60,000 bases of DNA from Nematostella vectensis (taxonomy: Eukaryota; Cnidaria; Anthozoa; Actiniaria; Edwardsiidae). The stretch is from assembly GCF_932526225.1 (NCBI RefSeq), contig NC_064047.1, forward strand, positions 2,295,501-2,355,500. Direction: 5' to 3'. Positions 1 to 10,560 of the stretch are shown here, piece by piece. Numbering within the stretch: position 1 is the stretch's first letter; each line of letters opens with the position of its first letter. The notes below the pieces were generated by a model. It did not search any database. It was not told where the DNA came from and saw nothing but the letters and a program-made list of their open reading frames with translations. A program made the position numbers and the translations under genes.

Positions 1-190
1 TTTATCATATATCCTCATCATCACGTCATCATCAAAACCATCATTATCGTCATCATCACAATCATGATTAAATATCATCACTATCATCATGTCATTATCA
101 TTATTATTAACATCATCATGCCATCATTATTATCATGTCATCATCATCTTCATCATCATCACCATCTTCCTCATAACGACAACCACCATA
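1..190. repeat. CAT/ATC-rich microsatellite
   Basis: The first ~190 bases are dominated by interrupted CAT/ATC trinucleotides with occasional CGTCAT and CATTAT variants. The small ORF across it is low-complexity and is not taken as a gene. Confidence 0.8.
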
Positions 191-1297
191 TCGTCATTTG
201 CCATGTTCAATAAGCCACATCAACCAAAACATATTCATTCCTTGAATCTCTCCCCCAAGAAAGAAGTTCCATTTTTTAGCTTATTCAGCGGACGCATAAA
301 CTTTTATAGATAGTCTCTTCAACTTTTGAAAAGCTACAAACTTCATATCCGCCCCACAGGGCACCAACTTCTACCAATAAATTGTTTTTCTTTATTTGTA
401 ATAGGCATTGACATTTTCATTTCTACAACCCGCGTCTCTACTCCATCGCGGGTATCTCGTTCATACATATGTCATAATTGAGACATTGAGTCAAAGGAAA
501 AAAAAATGTTTATCGGTTAATCCCATCAAAATCACAGACAAGTCGTGATCTTCAGACAGTACATTATAATCTCATCCGACAGCCAACAAGATACCAGCCA
601 TTTTTACGATCCTTCAAGTGCTTGAAACCTTTGACCAATATCCCATGATGATGAATTTATCTCAAGTGTTTCACTTCACGGTTTGGGTTTTTCTAGAACC
701 ACCCCTTGAATGAAGTTTTTACCTTTCGCTGTACCTCTATCGCCACCCACATCCCGGCTAAGGACTAGCCATACTTGGACAAAAAGTATAATCCAATTCA
801 TACCCAATGGAATGTTTCACTCAACCTTTTTCCATATTGTTATTGTTTTTCTTTGTGAAACCGAGATGGGCAAAAAGCTATCTTGCCTTTGAACCATAGG
901 CCGATAAGCTTCATTGAGCAGCATCTATACAACAATAAGAAACCCTCAAAATCGACAATTTCTTTACAGGTAGCCTGAACATTGATAAATAATAAACGAC
1001 TATTTGTTTGTAAAGGGACCGGTTTTGTGGGTGGATTTATATGAACTAGGGGATGGACCAGCTAAACGTTTTTGTGATAAGAGAAGTTCCAATATAATAT
1101 CGAGTAGTTTTCATCAATAGACGTCAACAATCTTGTACCAGAAAAGTTAAAAGACTGCTGCTTTGGTTTCTTTGTTAAGCATTTCGGTAGTCATATATGT
1201 GTAGTATTTCCATTCAAAGATCATTATTGGAAGCTGTTAAAACAACGTTTCAATTCTAAAATTTTTTCCGATGTTTTTTTATGTTAATTCAACCCCA
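191..1297. other. AT-rich DNA without a recognisable gene
   Basis: No long ORF, no domain and no structured repeat were recognised. Only chance short ORFs under 65 codons are present. Confidence 0.5.
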
Positions 1298-1375
1298 TAA
1301 TTACTACCCCAAATATAATTACTACCCCAAATATAATTACTACCCCAAATATAATTACTACCCCAAATATAATTT
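1298..1375. repeat. 18-bp tandem repeat, 4-5 copies
   Basis: The unit ATAATTACTACCCCAAAT is repeated head to tail with almost no divergence, so it is a young short minisatellite. No coding role is apparent. Confidence 0.85.
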
Positions 1376-1714
1376 CACAAACTTTGAAAAATGTTTTTCA
1401 CGGCGGCGGTGCAAACAATATCGACTTAGTTTTAACATATCTAAAGCTATAGCCTAGCCTTGTAAAACTATGTAATTATTTTTGTATACAATTATTGGCG
1501 GTTAACTGCTCGAACAAATCCTATTTCGCAATGCGCTATTATATTTTCTGGGAAATACAATCAATAAGTTAAGTTCCTCTAAATATTTTGTGAAAGACAA
1601 AGGCTTTGTCTTTCTTTGACGCTTAGCGTCAAACGAAGGAAAAGTTGCTCAAATTGTACTCATTTTTGTCAGCTCAGAAAATACTGTATAATCTTGGGGA
1701 AAGTATTGTGCTCT

Positions 1715-1850
1715 TTTTGGGGGGGAATTCTTAGCATAGGGGGCGTAATCCTTTTTTTTTTGGGGGGGGGGATATGCAGAGCCACCCCATTTTTTTACCA
1801 CCATTCTGAAAATGAGAAGGCTCTGCTCACCCCCCCCCCCCCCCCCCAGG
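1715..1850. repeat. Cluster of poly-G and poly-C tracts
   Basis: Two G-runs (around 1721 and 1760) are followed about 70 bp later by a C-run of roughly 18 bases (around 1831-1849). Opposite-strand homopolymers could pair as an imperfect stem. Similar tracts recur through the window. Confidence 0.75.
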
Positions 1851-2344
1851 AAAGTCCGCCGTCTAATAAATAATAAGATGATTTAGTGGAGAAATGACGC
1901 TCTATTTTGTGGAGTTTTCATTTTTATTTCCTAGCATTAAAGACGCTCGTAAGTGGCATAATTAACCGTGGGGCAAAGTCCCACGTGACTTCACTCCCAA
2001 TCATCTCTGTCATCAACCCCAATCAGTCATCTCTGAATCAACCCCCCCTATTTTGGCAGATGTTATTCAGATGGATGCACGAGTGTGTAGGGTGTACTGG
2101 TTGAAAAAATAAGGGGCACACCGGTCTTTTTTTAAAACAATAAAGACTAAGAGTTACCGAAAAAGGGCCCGGGCACTGTAGGATGAAAGCTGTAAGATTT
2201 TTTGTCCAAATATAGTCTTTTAACTTTCTCACTAGTATATCCCCATCAAATCGTTCTTCCCCTTTATTGTCCTAGTACAAGCGTAAAAGTGCCCCTTTCT
2301 AAAAAGACATATTTTCTATTCACTCGCGGCCTTTATAAAACGGT

Positions 2345-2629
2345 CAGCAAGGGCGGATACAGGGGGGGGGGTAGATTGGGTGGATATCCACCCCCTTCCT
2401 TTACCCTTCCTTTACCTTTTTAGGGTAAAGAAAATTGAAAAGTCTCTTTGTTTGAAGAAAATAAATGTCTGAGAGACGGAAGGTACTGTCCATTTTCCTT
2501 CGCCTGCTTGACTTTGCCTGACGCGACAAATCCAATTCAGTGTGAAAGAACGTAAGGTCTAGTGGCCTACCAAGCTCTCTATCTAGCGATCATCCATCCC
2601 CCATTTAAAAATCCTGGATCCGCCCCTGG
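2345..2629. mobile_element. Short non-autonomous TIR element (hAT-like ends)
   Basis: The left end reads CAG followed by AGGGCGGATACAGGG and a G-run. The right end reads CCTGGATCCGCCCCTG, the approximate reverse complement. The spacing is about 285 bp with no coding capacity, as in a MITE. CAG-starting termini are common in hAT elements, which is the basis of the tentative class. No clean target-site duplication was found. Related half-ends appear at 33287-33302 and 52093-52106, suggesting a dispersed family. Confidence 0.5.
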
Positions 2630-2866
2630 TCATATATCATCTATCCGCGTCAGTTTTTTTTTCGTAGCATTAAACTCTAAGTTGAAAAAGTCATGGAAAC
2701 TTTCCAGGAAACCTTTCTTCTTCCATTTCGTGGCAGCCATTTTTAAAAGACCCCAGTAGTAAACGCGGACATTCTCGAACGCACGGCATAGTCCCCCAGA
2801 GATTATTCAGACAAAAGGGCGTATAATGTGCGATATGTGCTAGTACTATTTGCTATTTTGCTTTCC

Positions 2867-3772
2867 TTATTCTGTACTTTTAATTTTAGTGTCCGTGGTG
2901 CTATTCTGCTTGTTTATCTGTTTTCCGTTTTTATTTGTCTCATGCTGCATTTCTTGCCGCTTTTCTTTGTTTGCTATCCGATGCAGTGTTTTCTTTTCTT
3001 CATCTACTATCCCACTGTGTGTTTTTCCCTCGTCTGCTATCTCACTCTGTGTCTTTCCTTCGTCTGCTATCCCACTCTGTCTCTCTCCTTCGTCTACTAC
3101 CCCACTCTGTTTCTTTTCTTCGTCTACTACCCCATTCTGTGTCTTTCCTTCGTCTGCTATCCCACTCTGTGTCTTTCCTTCGTCTGCTATCCAACTCTGT
3201 GTCTTCCCTTCTCCTGCTATCCCACTCTGTGTCTTTCCTTCGTCTACTACCCCACTCTGTGTCTTTCCTTCGTCTGCTATCCCGCTCTGTGTCTTTCCTT
3301 CGTCTGCTATCCCACTCTGTGTCTTCCCTTCTTCTGCTATCCCACTCTGTGTCTTCCCTTCTCCTGCTATCCCACTCTGTGTCTTTCCTTCTTCTGCTAT
3401 CCCACTTTGTTTCTTTCCTTCGTCTGCTATCCCACTCTGTGACTTTCCTTCGTCTGCTATCCCACTCTGTGTCTTCCCTTTTTCTGCTATCCCACTCTTT
3501 GTCTTCCCTTCTTCTGCTATCCGATGTTGTGCTTTCTTTTCTTCGTCTTCCTTCCCATGCTGTATATTCTGTCGTTTTCGCTCATCTTTCTCTAACCGTT
3601 TCTTGTGTGCGTCACTCTCGAGTATCGTCCGCAATAAGCCCTCTAATAGTGACGTCGTGTTTGGTTTGGTTGATTTTCCGATCTTACTCTTTCGGCGAAG
3701 CCAGTACCCACGACCAGCTGACCTGCAAGCAACAACATTATTGTACGTCTCATAAGAACGCATGCAGCCCAT
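2867..3772 (-). CDS. Low-complexity ORF with 10-aa GIADEGKTQS-like repeats (doubtful)
   Basis: This 301-codon ATG-to-TAA ORF runs through the 30-bp minisatellite and into unique sequence on both sides. The product is strongly hydrophilic: a basic N-terminus of about 70 residues, a Lys/Glu-rich segment, then about 17 decapeptide repeats built on G-I-A-D-E-G-K-T-Q-S, then a Lys/Gln/Asn-rich tail. No known domain was recognised. Because the unit length is a multiple of three and lacks stops, two plus-strand frames of similar length are also open, so the openness is weak evidence. This frame is preferred only because its composition looks like a soluble disordered protein, whereas the plus frames are Cys/Phe/Leu-rich. 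Confidence 0.3.
   Translation of the reverse strand: MGCMRSYETYNNVVACRSAGRGYWLRRKSKIGKSTKPNTTSLLEGLLRTILESDAHKKRLEKDERKRQNIQHGKEDEEKKAQHRIAEEGKTKSGIAEKGKTQSGIADEGKSQSGIADEGKKQSGIAEEGKTQSGIAGEGKTQSGIAEEGKTQSGIADEGKTQSGIADEGKTQSGVVDEGKTQSGIAGEGKTQSWIADEGKTQSGIADEGKTQNGVVDEEKKQSGVVDEGERQSGIADEGKTQSEIADEGKTHSGIVDEEKKTLHRIANKEKRQEMQHETNKNGKQINKQNSTTDTKIKSTE
2985..3532. repeat. 30-bp minisatellite, about 17-18 copies
   Basis: Head-to-tail 30-bp units are built on CTGCTATCCCACTCTGTG followed by TCTTTCCTTCGT. Variants (CTACTACC for CTGCTATC; TCTTCCCTT for TCTTTCCTT) are shared between non-adjacent copies, as expected from unequal exchange. All copies keep length 30, so reading frames are preserved through the array. 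Confidence 0.9.
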
Positions 3773-3892
3773 CCCTAAATAGGCTTGCTATTAATTATGC
3801 GCTAAGTCTTTTGTTTGCTTCTATATACCGTGATACATATATATGTCCCATGTTATAATATTAATCTCTACTCCTGCTTTCCAAAAAATCAA

Positions 3893-4016
3893 CCAACCAA
3901 CCAACCAGCAATAAATCAAGCAAGCAAGCAAGCAATGAATAAATGAATGAATGAATGCATGAATGAACGAACGAACGAACGAACGAATGAATTAATAAAT
4001 GAATGAATAAATTAAA
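3893..4016. repeat. Tetranucleotide microsatellite cluster
   Basis: Successive blocks of AACC, AAGC, AATG and AACG tetranucleotides follow one another, a compound microsatellite derived by point changes in one tetramer. Confidence 0.9.
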
Positions 4017-4039
4017 AATTAAAAAAAAACATTTGTAAT

Positions 4040-4210
4040 TTGAGAATTTTCGCGTAAACTTGCAGGAATTTTTGTTTACTACGATTTTGCTGGTAGCCAT
4101 CTTTGAAAAAGAGCCTAGTCCCCAACTTCTTAGAAAATCACAGGTCTCCAGCGCGCTCGCATCAGGCTCGTTTAGATCATTTAGAAAAAGGACAGTCATG
4201 TATTGATAAG
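4040..4210. repeat. Dispersed repeat, diverged copy
   Basis: The stretch contains CGTAAACTT, TACGATTTTGC and a CGCTCGCATCAGGCTCGTTTAGA-type segment. These reappear in the same order around 51187-51330. The match is patchy and no termini were defined. Confidence 0.35.
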
Positions 4211-4556
4211 GGACCATGCAAGTATTATCGATCGTATCAAATACCTTTTGCACAGACCGCAGGAGAGGTTACATAGCCTGCGCACTTGTGACACTCGGTA
4301 GAAGAGAGACGGCGCGTCACACATCCCTTGCAGCGCAAAGTCCGGGCAGCGGGAACTTAGGTCATAGCAATCGCCTCAAGGGAAAGAGAAAGATGGCTAA
4401 CTCAAAGCATTATTTGGGCCATCCATTTACAATAACTTTTTTTAGGGGGGGGGGGGGGGGGAAGTAGGCTTCTCGGTTGATCAGGCAGCTGGCACGGAGG
4501 GTAATTTTTGTCGTGTAATGGTGCTTTAGTCTTTGGCAAAAGAAGGAATGTACGCA

Positions 4557-7449
4557 TGTAATGTACGCCCCACCCTACCCCTCCTCCCTACCTGTAATGT
4601 ACGCCCCACCCTACCCCTCCTCCCTACCTGTAATGTACGCCCCACCCTACCCCTCCTCCCTAGCTGTAATGTACGCCCCACCCTACCCCTCCTCCCTACC
4701 TGTAATGTACGCCCCACCCTACCCCTCCTCCCTAGCTGTAATGTACGCCCCACCCTACCCCTCCTCTCTACCTGTAATGTACGCCCCACCCTACCCCTCC
4801 TCCCTACCTGTAATGTACGATTTACCCTACCCCTCCTCCCTACCTGTAATGTACGATTCACCCTACCCCTTCTCTCTACCTGTAATGTACGCCTCACCCT
4901 ACCCCTCCTCCCTACCTGTAATGTACGATTCACCCTACCCCTTCTCCCTACCAGTAATGTACGCCTCACCCTACCCCTCCTCCCTACCTGTAATGTACGC
5001 CCCACCCTACCCCTCCTCCCTATCTGTAATGTACGCCCCACCCTACCCCTCCTCCCTACCTGTAATGTACGCCCCACCCTACCCCTCCTCCCTATCTGTA
5101 ATGTACGATTCACCCTACCCCTTCTCCCTACCAGTAATATACGCCCCACCCTACCCCTCCTCCCTACCTGTAATGTATGCCCCACCCTACCCCTCCTCCC
5201 TATCTGTAATGTACGCCCCACCCTACCCCTCCTCCCTAGCTGTAATGTACGCCCCACCCTACCCCTCCTCCCTACCTGTAATGTACGCCCCACCCTACCC
5301 CTCCTCCCTACCTGTAATGTACGCCCCACCCTACCCCTCCTCCCTACCTGTAATGTACGCACCACCCTACCCCTCCTCCCTACCTGTAATGTACGCCCCA
5401 CCCTACCCCTCCTCCCTAGCTGTAATGTACGATTCACCCTACCCCTCTTCCCTACCTGTAATGTACGCCCCACCCTACCCCTCCTCCCTACCTGTAATGT
5501 ACGCACCACCCTACCCCTCCTCCCTAGCTGTAATGTACGATTCACCCTACCCCTCCTCTCTACCTGTAATGTACGATTCACCCTACCCCTCCTCCCTACC
5601 TGTAATGTACGCACCACCCTACCCCTCCTCCCTACCTGTAATGTACGCCCCACCCTACCCCTCCTCCCTACCTGTGATGTACGCCCCACCCTACCCCTCC
5701 TCCCTAGCTGTGATGTACGATTCACCCTACCCCTCCTCCCTACCTGTAATGTACGCCCCACCCTATCCCTCCTCCCTAGCTGTAATGTACGCCCCACCCT
5801 ACCCCTCCTCCCTACCTGTAATGTACGATTTACCCTACCCCTTCTCCCTACCTGTAATGTACGCACCACCCTACCCCTCCTCCCTACCTGTAATGTACGC
5901 CCCACCCTACCCCTCCTCCCTACCTGTAATGTACGCCCCACCCTACCCCTCCTCCCTACCTGTAATGTACGCCCCACCCTACCCCTCCTCCCTACCTGTA
6001 ATGTACGCCCCACCCTACCCCTCCTCCCTACCTGTAATGTACGATTCACCCTACCCCTCCTCCCTACCTGTAATGTACGCCCCACCCTACCCCTCTTCCC
6101 TACCTGTAATGTACGATTAACCCTACCCCTCCTCCCTACCTGTAATGTACGCCCCACCCTACCCCTCCTCCCTACCTGTAATGTACGATTCACCCTACCC
6201 TCCTCCCTACCTGTAATGTACGCCCCACCCTACCCCTCCTCCCTACCTGTAATGTACGATTCACCCTACCCCTTCTCCCTACCAGTAATGTACGCCTCAC
6301 CCTACCCCTCCTCCTTACCTGTAATGTACGATTCACCCTACCCCTCCTCCCTACCTGTAATGTACGCCCCACCCTACCCCTCCTCCCTACCTGTGATGTA
6401 CGCCCCACCCTACCCCTCCTCCCTAGCTGTGATGTACGATTCACCCTACCCCTCTTCCCTACCTGTAATGTACGCCCCACCCTATCCCTCCTCCCTAGCT
6501 GTAATGTACGCCCCACCCTACCCCTCCTCCCTACCTGTAATGTACGATTTACCCTACCCCTTCTCCCTACCTGTAATGTACGCACCACCCTACCCCTCCT
6601 CCCTACCTGTAATGTACGCCCCACCCTACCCCTCCTCCCTACCTGTAATGTACGCCCCACCCTACCCCTCCTCCCTACCTGTAATGTACGCCCCACCCTA
6701 CCCCTCCTCCCTACCTGTAATGTACGATTCACCCTACCCTCCTCCCTACCTGTAATGTACGCCCCACCCTACCCCTCCTCCCTACCTGTAATGTACGATT
6801 CACCCTACCCCTTCTCCCTACCAGTAATGTACGCCTCACCCTACCCCTCCTCCTTACCTGTAATGTACGATTCACCCTACCCCTCCTCCCTACCTGTAAT
6901 GTACGCCCCACCCTACCCCTCCTCCCTACCTGTAATGTACGCCCGACCCTACCCCTCCTCCCTACCTGTAATGTACGATTCACCATACCCCTCCTCCCTA
7001 CCTGTAATGTACGATTAACCCTACCCCTCCTCCCTACCTGTAATGTACGCCCGACCCTACCCCTCCTCCCTACCTGTAATGTATGATTCACCATACCCCT
7101 CCTCCCTAGCTGTAATGTACGCCCCAGCCTACCCCTCCCCCCTACCTGTAATGTACGCCCCAGCCTACCCCTCCTCCCTACCTGTAATGTACGCCCCACC
7201 CTACCCCTCCTCCCTACCTGTAATGTACGCCCCACCCTACCCCTCCTCCCTACCTGTAATGTATGATTCACCCTACCCCTCCTCCCTACCTGTAATGTAC
7301 GCCCCATCCTACCCCTCCTCCCTACCTGTAATGTACGCCCCACCCTACCCCTCCTCCCTACCTGTAATGTACGCCCCACCCTACCCCTTCTCCCTACCTG
7401 TAATGTACGCCTCACCCTACCCCTCGTCCCTACCTGTAATGTACGCCAC
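4557..7449. repeat. 36-bp minisatellite, about 80 copies; G4 motif per unit on minus strand
   Basis: The array spans about 2.9 kb of 36-bp units, each starting TGTAATGTACG and continuing with a C-rich half (CCCCACCCTACCCCTCC plus TCCCTACC). On the minus strand the consensus half-unit gives four G-runs (GGG, GGGG, GGG, GGGG) separated by 4, 2 and 1 bases, which fits the canonical quadruplex pattern. Units in which CCCC is replaced by ATTCA or ATTTA lose one run. Near-identical multi-unit blocks, e.g. starting at 6181 and at 6721, show recent block duplication. Long ORFs on both strands (12-aa repeats MYAPPYPSSLPV, CNVRPTLPLLPT and, on the minus strand, VGRTLQVGRRGR) are by-products of a stop-free unit whose length is a multiple of 3 and are not annotated as genes. 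Confidence 0.95.
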
Positions 7450-7502
7450 ACCCGCTTGTTAAATGCGAGTAAAAAAAAGAAAATAACCATTCCACGCAAA
7501 TT

Positions 7503-8456
7503 TTATGTGTTCCCCTTTTCACTGTGTGTTGATGTTATGACAGTCGTACCTGTACCGATGGGTGTTGGCCGCATGTAGTGATCATGTGGTTGTTCCGCAG
7601 GGGTCACGTGGTCCTGCCTGGGGAATGAGGGTAGAGGGCCTAGAGGGGGTATGTAGTCTATAGTTGGAGGGGGAGGGAGCCGTATAATAGGGGTGGGGGG
7701 TTCGATGGGTGGGAGCACGTGTACTGGGGGGTGTAGTATTGGTGGGTACTCAGTGGGGTACACAGGCGAGTGTATGGGCACGGGGACGCGAACGGGGACG
7801 GGGACGCGAACGGGGACGCGAAAGGGGACGCGAACGGGGACGCGCACGGGAAAGGGGTGGTGATGGTGGTGGTGGATGATGATAGGTGGGGGCATGCAGG
7901 GGCGGGCTGTAGGGATTAAGAGGTTTATAACAGGTGGGCACGGGGGTATGATAGGTGGTGGGGGAGGGGTGGGTGAAGGTGACGAGTGGGGGGCTGGTGT
8001 TGGTTTTGTTGTGGGCTTTTTTGTAGTCGTTGGTTTCTCTTCTTCGATGCAGCAAAAATTGCATTCTTGTTTACATGGGCAGACTGTGAGGGGAAAATAC
8101 ATACACAGAAATCAAGTCATTATTTATAGAAGTTCAGGCCCATACCCAGGGGGGTGCTCCCCATGGTTTCACCTGGTCATTAGTGGTGGGAGATTGTTCG
8201 GAAATTAGTTCTGTTCTAAACTGGAAGTTTGAAAAATAGCCAAAAGTCAATTCAACCGTTTAAAAACGCTAACGAGGGCAATTATGAAATGATTATCAAA
8301 ACTACAACTCACCTGGTGGACGTGGTACCATTACTGGCCGGCAGATCACTGGAAAAACGAACCGAGCGGTTAAGCACATTATTTAATAGTCCCAGATAAC
8401 CATTTGGAATATGAAGGGGAGGCAATTATTATATACTTTTTTTTTTCTTTGTGTGT

Positions 8457-8487
<31 letters not shown>

Positions 8488-9458
8488 GGGGTGGCAGAAA
8501 GCTTTTCCAAATTGCTTTGCTATATATTGATTCGCTTGGCTTGTGGTCAGTACCGGCGAGAAGTTATTTCAACATTCATATTAAAATTCATAGCAAACCT
8601 ATTCCATGCTACAAATCACGTGACTATCCCCATCCCTTCCATCTAGCCACGCCCAAAGACACGACAAACATAAAACTATTATAACTCAGCCTCTTGATAC
8701 CCTCCAGCACCTCATGGATGAGGTCTTACCCCCCGGACAGCAAACCGGACAGCAGGCCGCACACTCGTCCGAGCACTTTCCACCCTTGCTATCGGGCTCA
8801 TCGTTCACGGGCTCCGGTAACTTCTTGTGTGACACTCTCAACATTAAGTTTTTCCCACTGCCCTTCCTCGTGGGAAAAATCTGTATGTCCGTCTCCTCGT
8901 AGTTGTTCATGACTTGGGGGAAGAGAAGTTTTGCAAGTGTTAATGGTAGTTCAAGTTTGAAGGAATTTTTCGCTGTAGTACTTCGTGAAATTGTTGGCGA
9001 TACAAGCATGCTTGCCATTCCTTCTGATGACACAATATTTCGCTTTTCTCCGGCCGTATTTTCTTTTGCATGGTTCGCCTCCTGGATCAATTTGTCAAGC
9101 TGCATCGCATCCATTTCCAGCGCCTTGATAAACCAGTTTTTTAGTCTTTTAGAATTTCTCTCATTTTCAATCGCTTTAGCCTTATTCCCCTCTACTCTTT
9201 GTATAACTTCACGCCTCAATGGCCTACTCTCATAGTCACTTTGTCCCGAATGGTCACCCTTTGGAGTCGCCCTTGCTCTCTTGAAGCTAACATAATGTTT
9301 CTCACTAGAGGAAAGACCTCGTTTCCGGGAAGGCAAAGGGGCGTCCTTATTCGAAGGATCAGGAGATTTTGATGTCACTCCAGAGCGTTGGGCGATGATG
9401 CCAGCTACATCACCAAGTTTAGCATCGCTATGTTTTCTATTCCATAAGTAGGTGTTGT
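7503..9458 (-). CDS. Cys-rich, Pro/His-rich protein (3 exons, 5' end missing)
   Basis: Spliced model, minus strand: 9458-8730, 8348-8313, 8083-7503. Acceptors are CCTTGCAG, TTTTCCAG and CCCTCACAG; donors are GTAAGA and GTGAGT. All junctions are phase 1 and the join stays open for about 448 codons to a TAA at 7505-7503. The first exon gives a Lys/Arg/Ser-rich, probably helical region ending in a cluster with key residues C-SDE-C-AA-CC-PV-CC. The 36-bp exon adds ICRPVMVPRPP. The last exon starts CPCKQECNFCC, then a Thr/Lys/Pro mucin-like linker, polyproline, a run of six histidines, RVPV repeats and a Pro-rich tail. Almost all cysteines lie in the central 40 residues. No start codon is present, so at least one upstream exon is missing; phase-1 introns and clustered Cys would suit a secreted or matrix protein, perhaps a cnidarian structural component. 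No family was recognised. No AATAAA lies between the stop and the 36-bp array. Confidence 0.6.
8450..8493. repeat. (TG)n followed by poly-G tract
   Basis: About ten TG dinucleotides lead directly into a G-run of about 22 bases, inside the first intron of the Cys/Pro-rich gene model. Confidence 0.9.
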
Positions 9459-9459
9459 C

Positions 9460-10215
9460 TGCAAGGGAGGAATGATAAAACAAGATGTCAGACCAAATAA
9501 TAGGATTTGAGGGTTACTCGACCAATGAGGCAGCGGCCACGTCTACTGTTAATGCCGGCAAAACTAAACAAAAAAATGGGCTGCTACATGTATTTCGAGC
9601 TTTTTTCATAATTTTTTTATTTCCACCATCGCATGCTATTTTGCATTTATGTTTTGTGTTGTTTGTTGTCAGTTTATTTCATAAAAGCTCTACGTTTTGT
9701 ACATGCCGTTTCTCTTCCCGAGCCTCGAAACAAGTGTTGGATGCGAGAGCTTTTCTCTAAGTGTTTTGCTGATGCTGTGCGCACTAGATAGGCGTTTACC
9801 AGCCTCGATAATAGGTATTTATTTCTGATCTAATATCGTTTTGATAAGAAATCGCGAATTACTATTAAGAGATCTTGGTACGACGGTCTTGAATTCTATT
9901 AGAGACTCGCTGTTGGTATAGAAATATTATCTACCCAATTTTCTACTAACATATAGGATTCACTGAGGCAGCAATTGTCAATAGCACGCCTTTTGAGAAC
10001 CGAAAGTGGACCTTCGGCCATTGTGTGTGGGGGGGGGGGGGGGGGGGGGGGAGGGAGGGGGGTACGGGCCGGGGCAAGCATACCCAGATTTGTCATTCTT
10101 GGTAAAAAAATGATTAAATTGCAGAGTAGAGAAAAGGATTGTTATGTTCTGTGAAGCAAAACAAGATCAACAAGAACAGAAATTTTGTTTTATATTCTAG
10201 TTTTGATTAAAATAA
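9460..10215. other. Probable intron or 5' flank of the Cys/Pro-rich gene, with poly-G tract
   Basis: Upstream (minus-strand sense) of the acceptor at 9459 no exon could be identified. A G-run of about 24 bases lies at 10026-10051. Short ORFs here are not supported. Confidence 0.4.
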
Positions 10216-10560
10216 TAAAAGTCTTGTCTTCCATGAAACATTATAGTAACCTGCACGTGTTTGCGTTTAACTGCCTAGTAATAAAACTATTTAAGGATGA
10301 TTTTAATGTTTCACAATAATCAATAACAGTTTTATTATAATCAATAACAGAGTCAATAGTAAAATAATATAACTATTTTTCTTTAAATCCGTGTTCGGTT
10401 AATCGTTAATGCTCTTGTCTTTCATGAAAAAAAAATACCTGTTTGATTGCAATAAAAAAATATACCAGTTTAATTGCTAAAGAATAAAACAATGTAAGGA
10501 TAATTTTAAGGTTTCACAATAATAAATAATGGCTACATAATAGTCTGTAACACGAGAACT
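10216..10560. repeat. Diverged direct duplication of about 150 bp
   Basis: The order of landmarks TCTTGTCTT-CATGAAA, ATAAAAC-ATGTAAGGAT and TTTAAGGTTTCACAATAA near 10411-10520 repeats that at 10216-10330 with point changes and small indels. The copies are about 195 bp apart. Confidence 0.6.

Noticed and set aside
2828-3858. Plus-strand Cys/Phe/Leu-rich ORFs
   Set aside because: Alternative frames of the 30-bp minisatellite; the composition is not that of a plausible membrane or secreted protein.
4557-7449. CRISPR array
   Set aside because: Units are contiguous without unique spacers, in a metazoan context; it is a minisatellite.
4526-7499. Very long ORFs on both strands (up to 740 codons)
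   Set aside because: They are translations of a stop-free 36-bp unit, a multiple of three, open in several frames at once; no unique domain is attached.
8686-8729. Stop at 8686 as the end of a separate 265-aa gene
   Set aside because: A GTAAGA donor at 8729 and phase-matched downstream exons make splicing past this stop more likely; the frame also lacks an ATG start.
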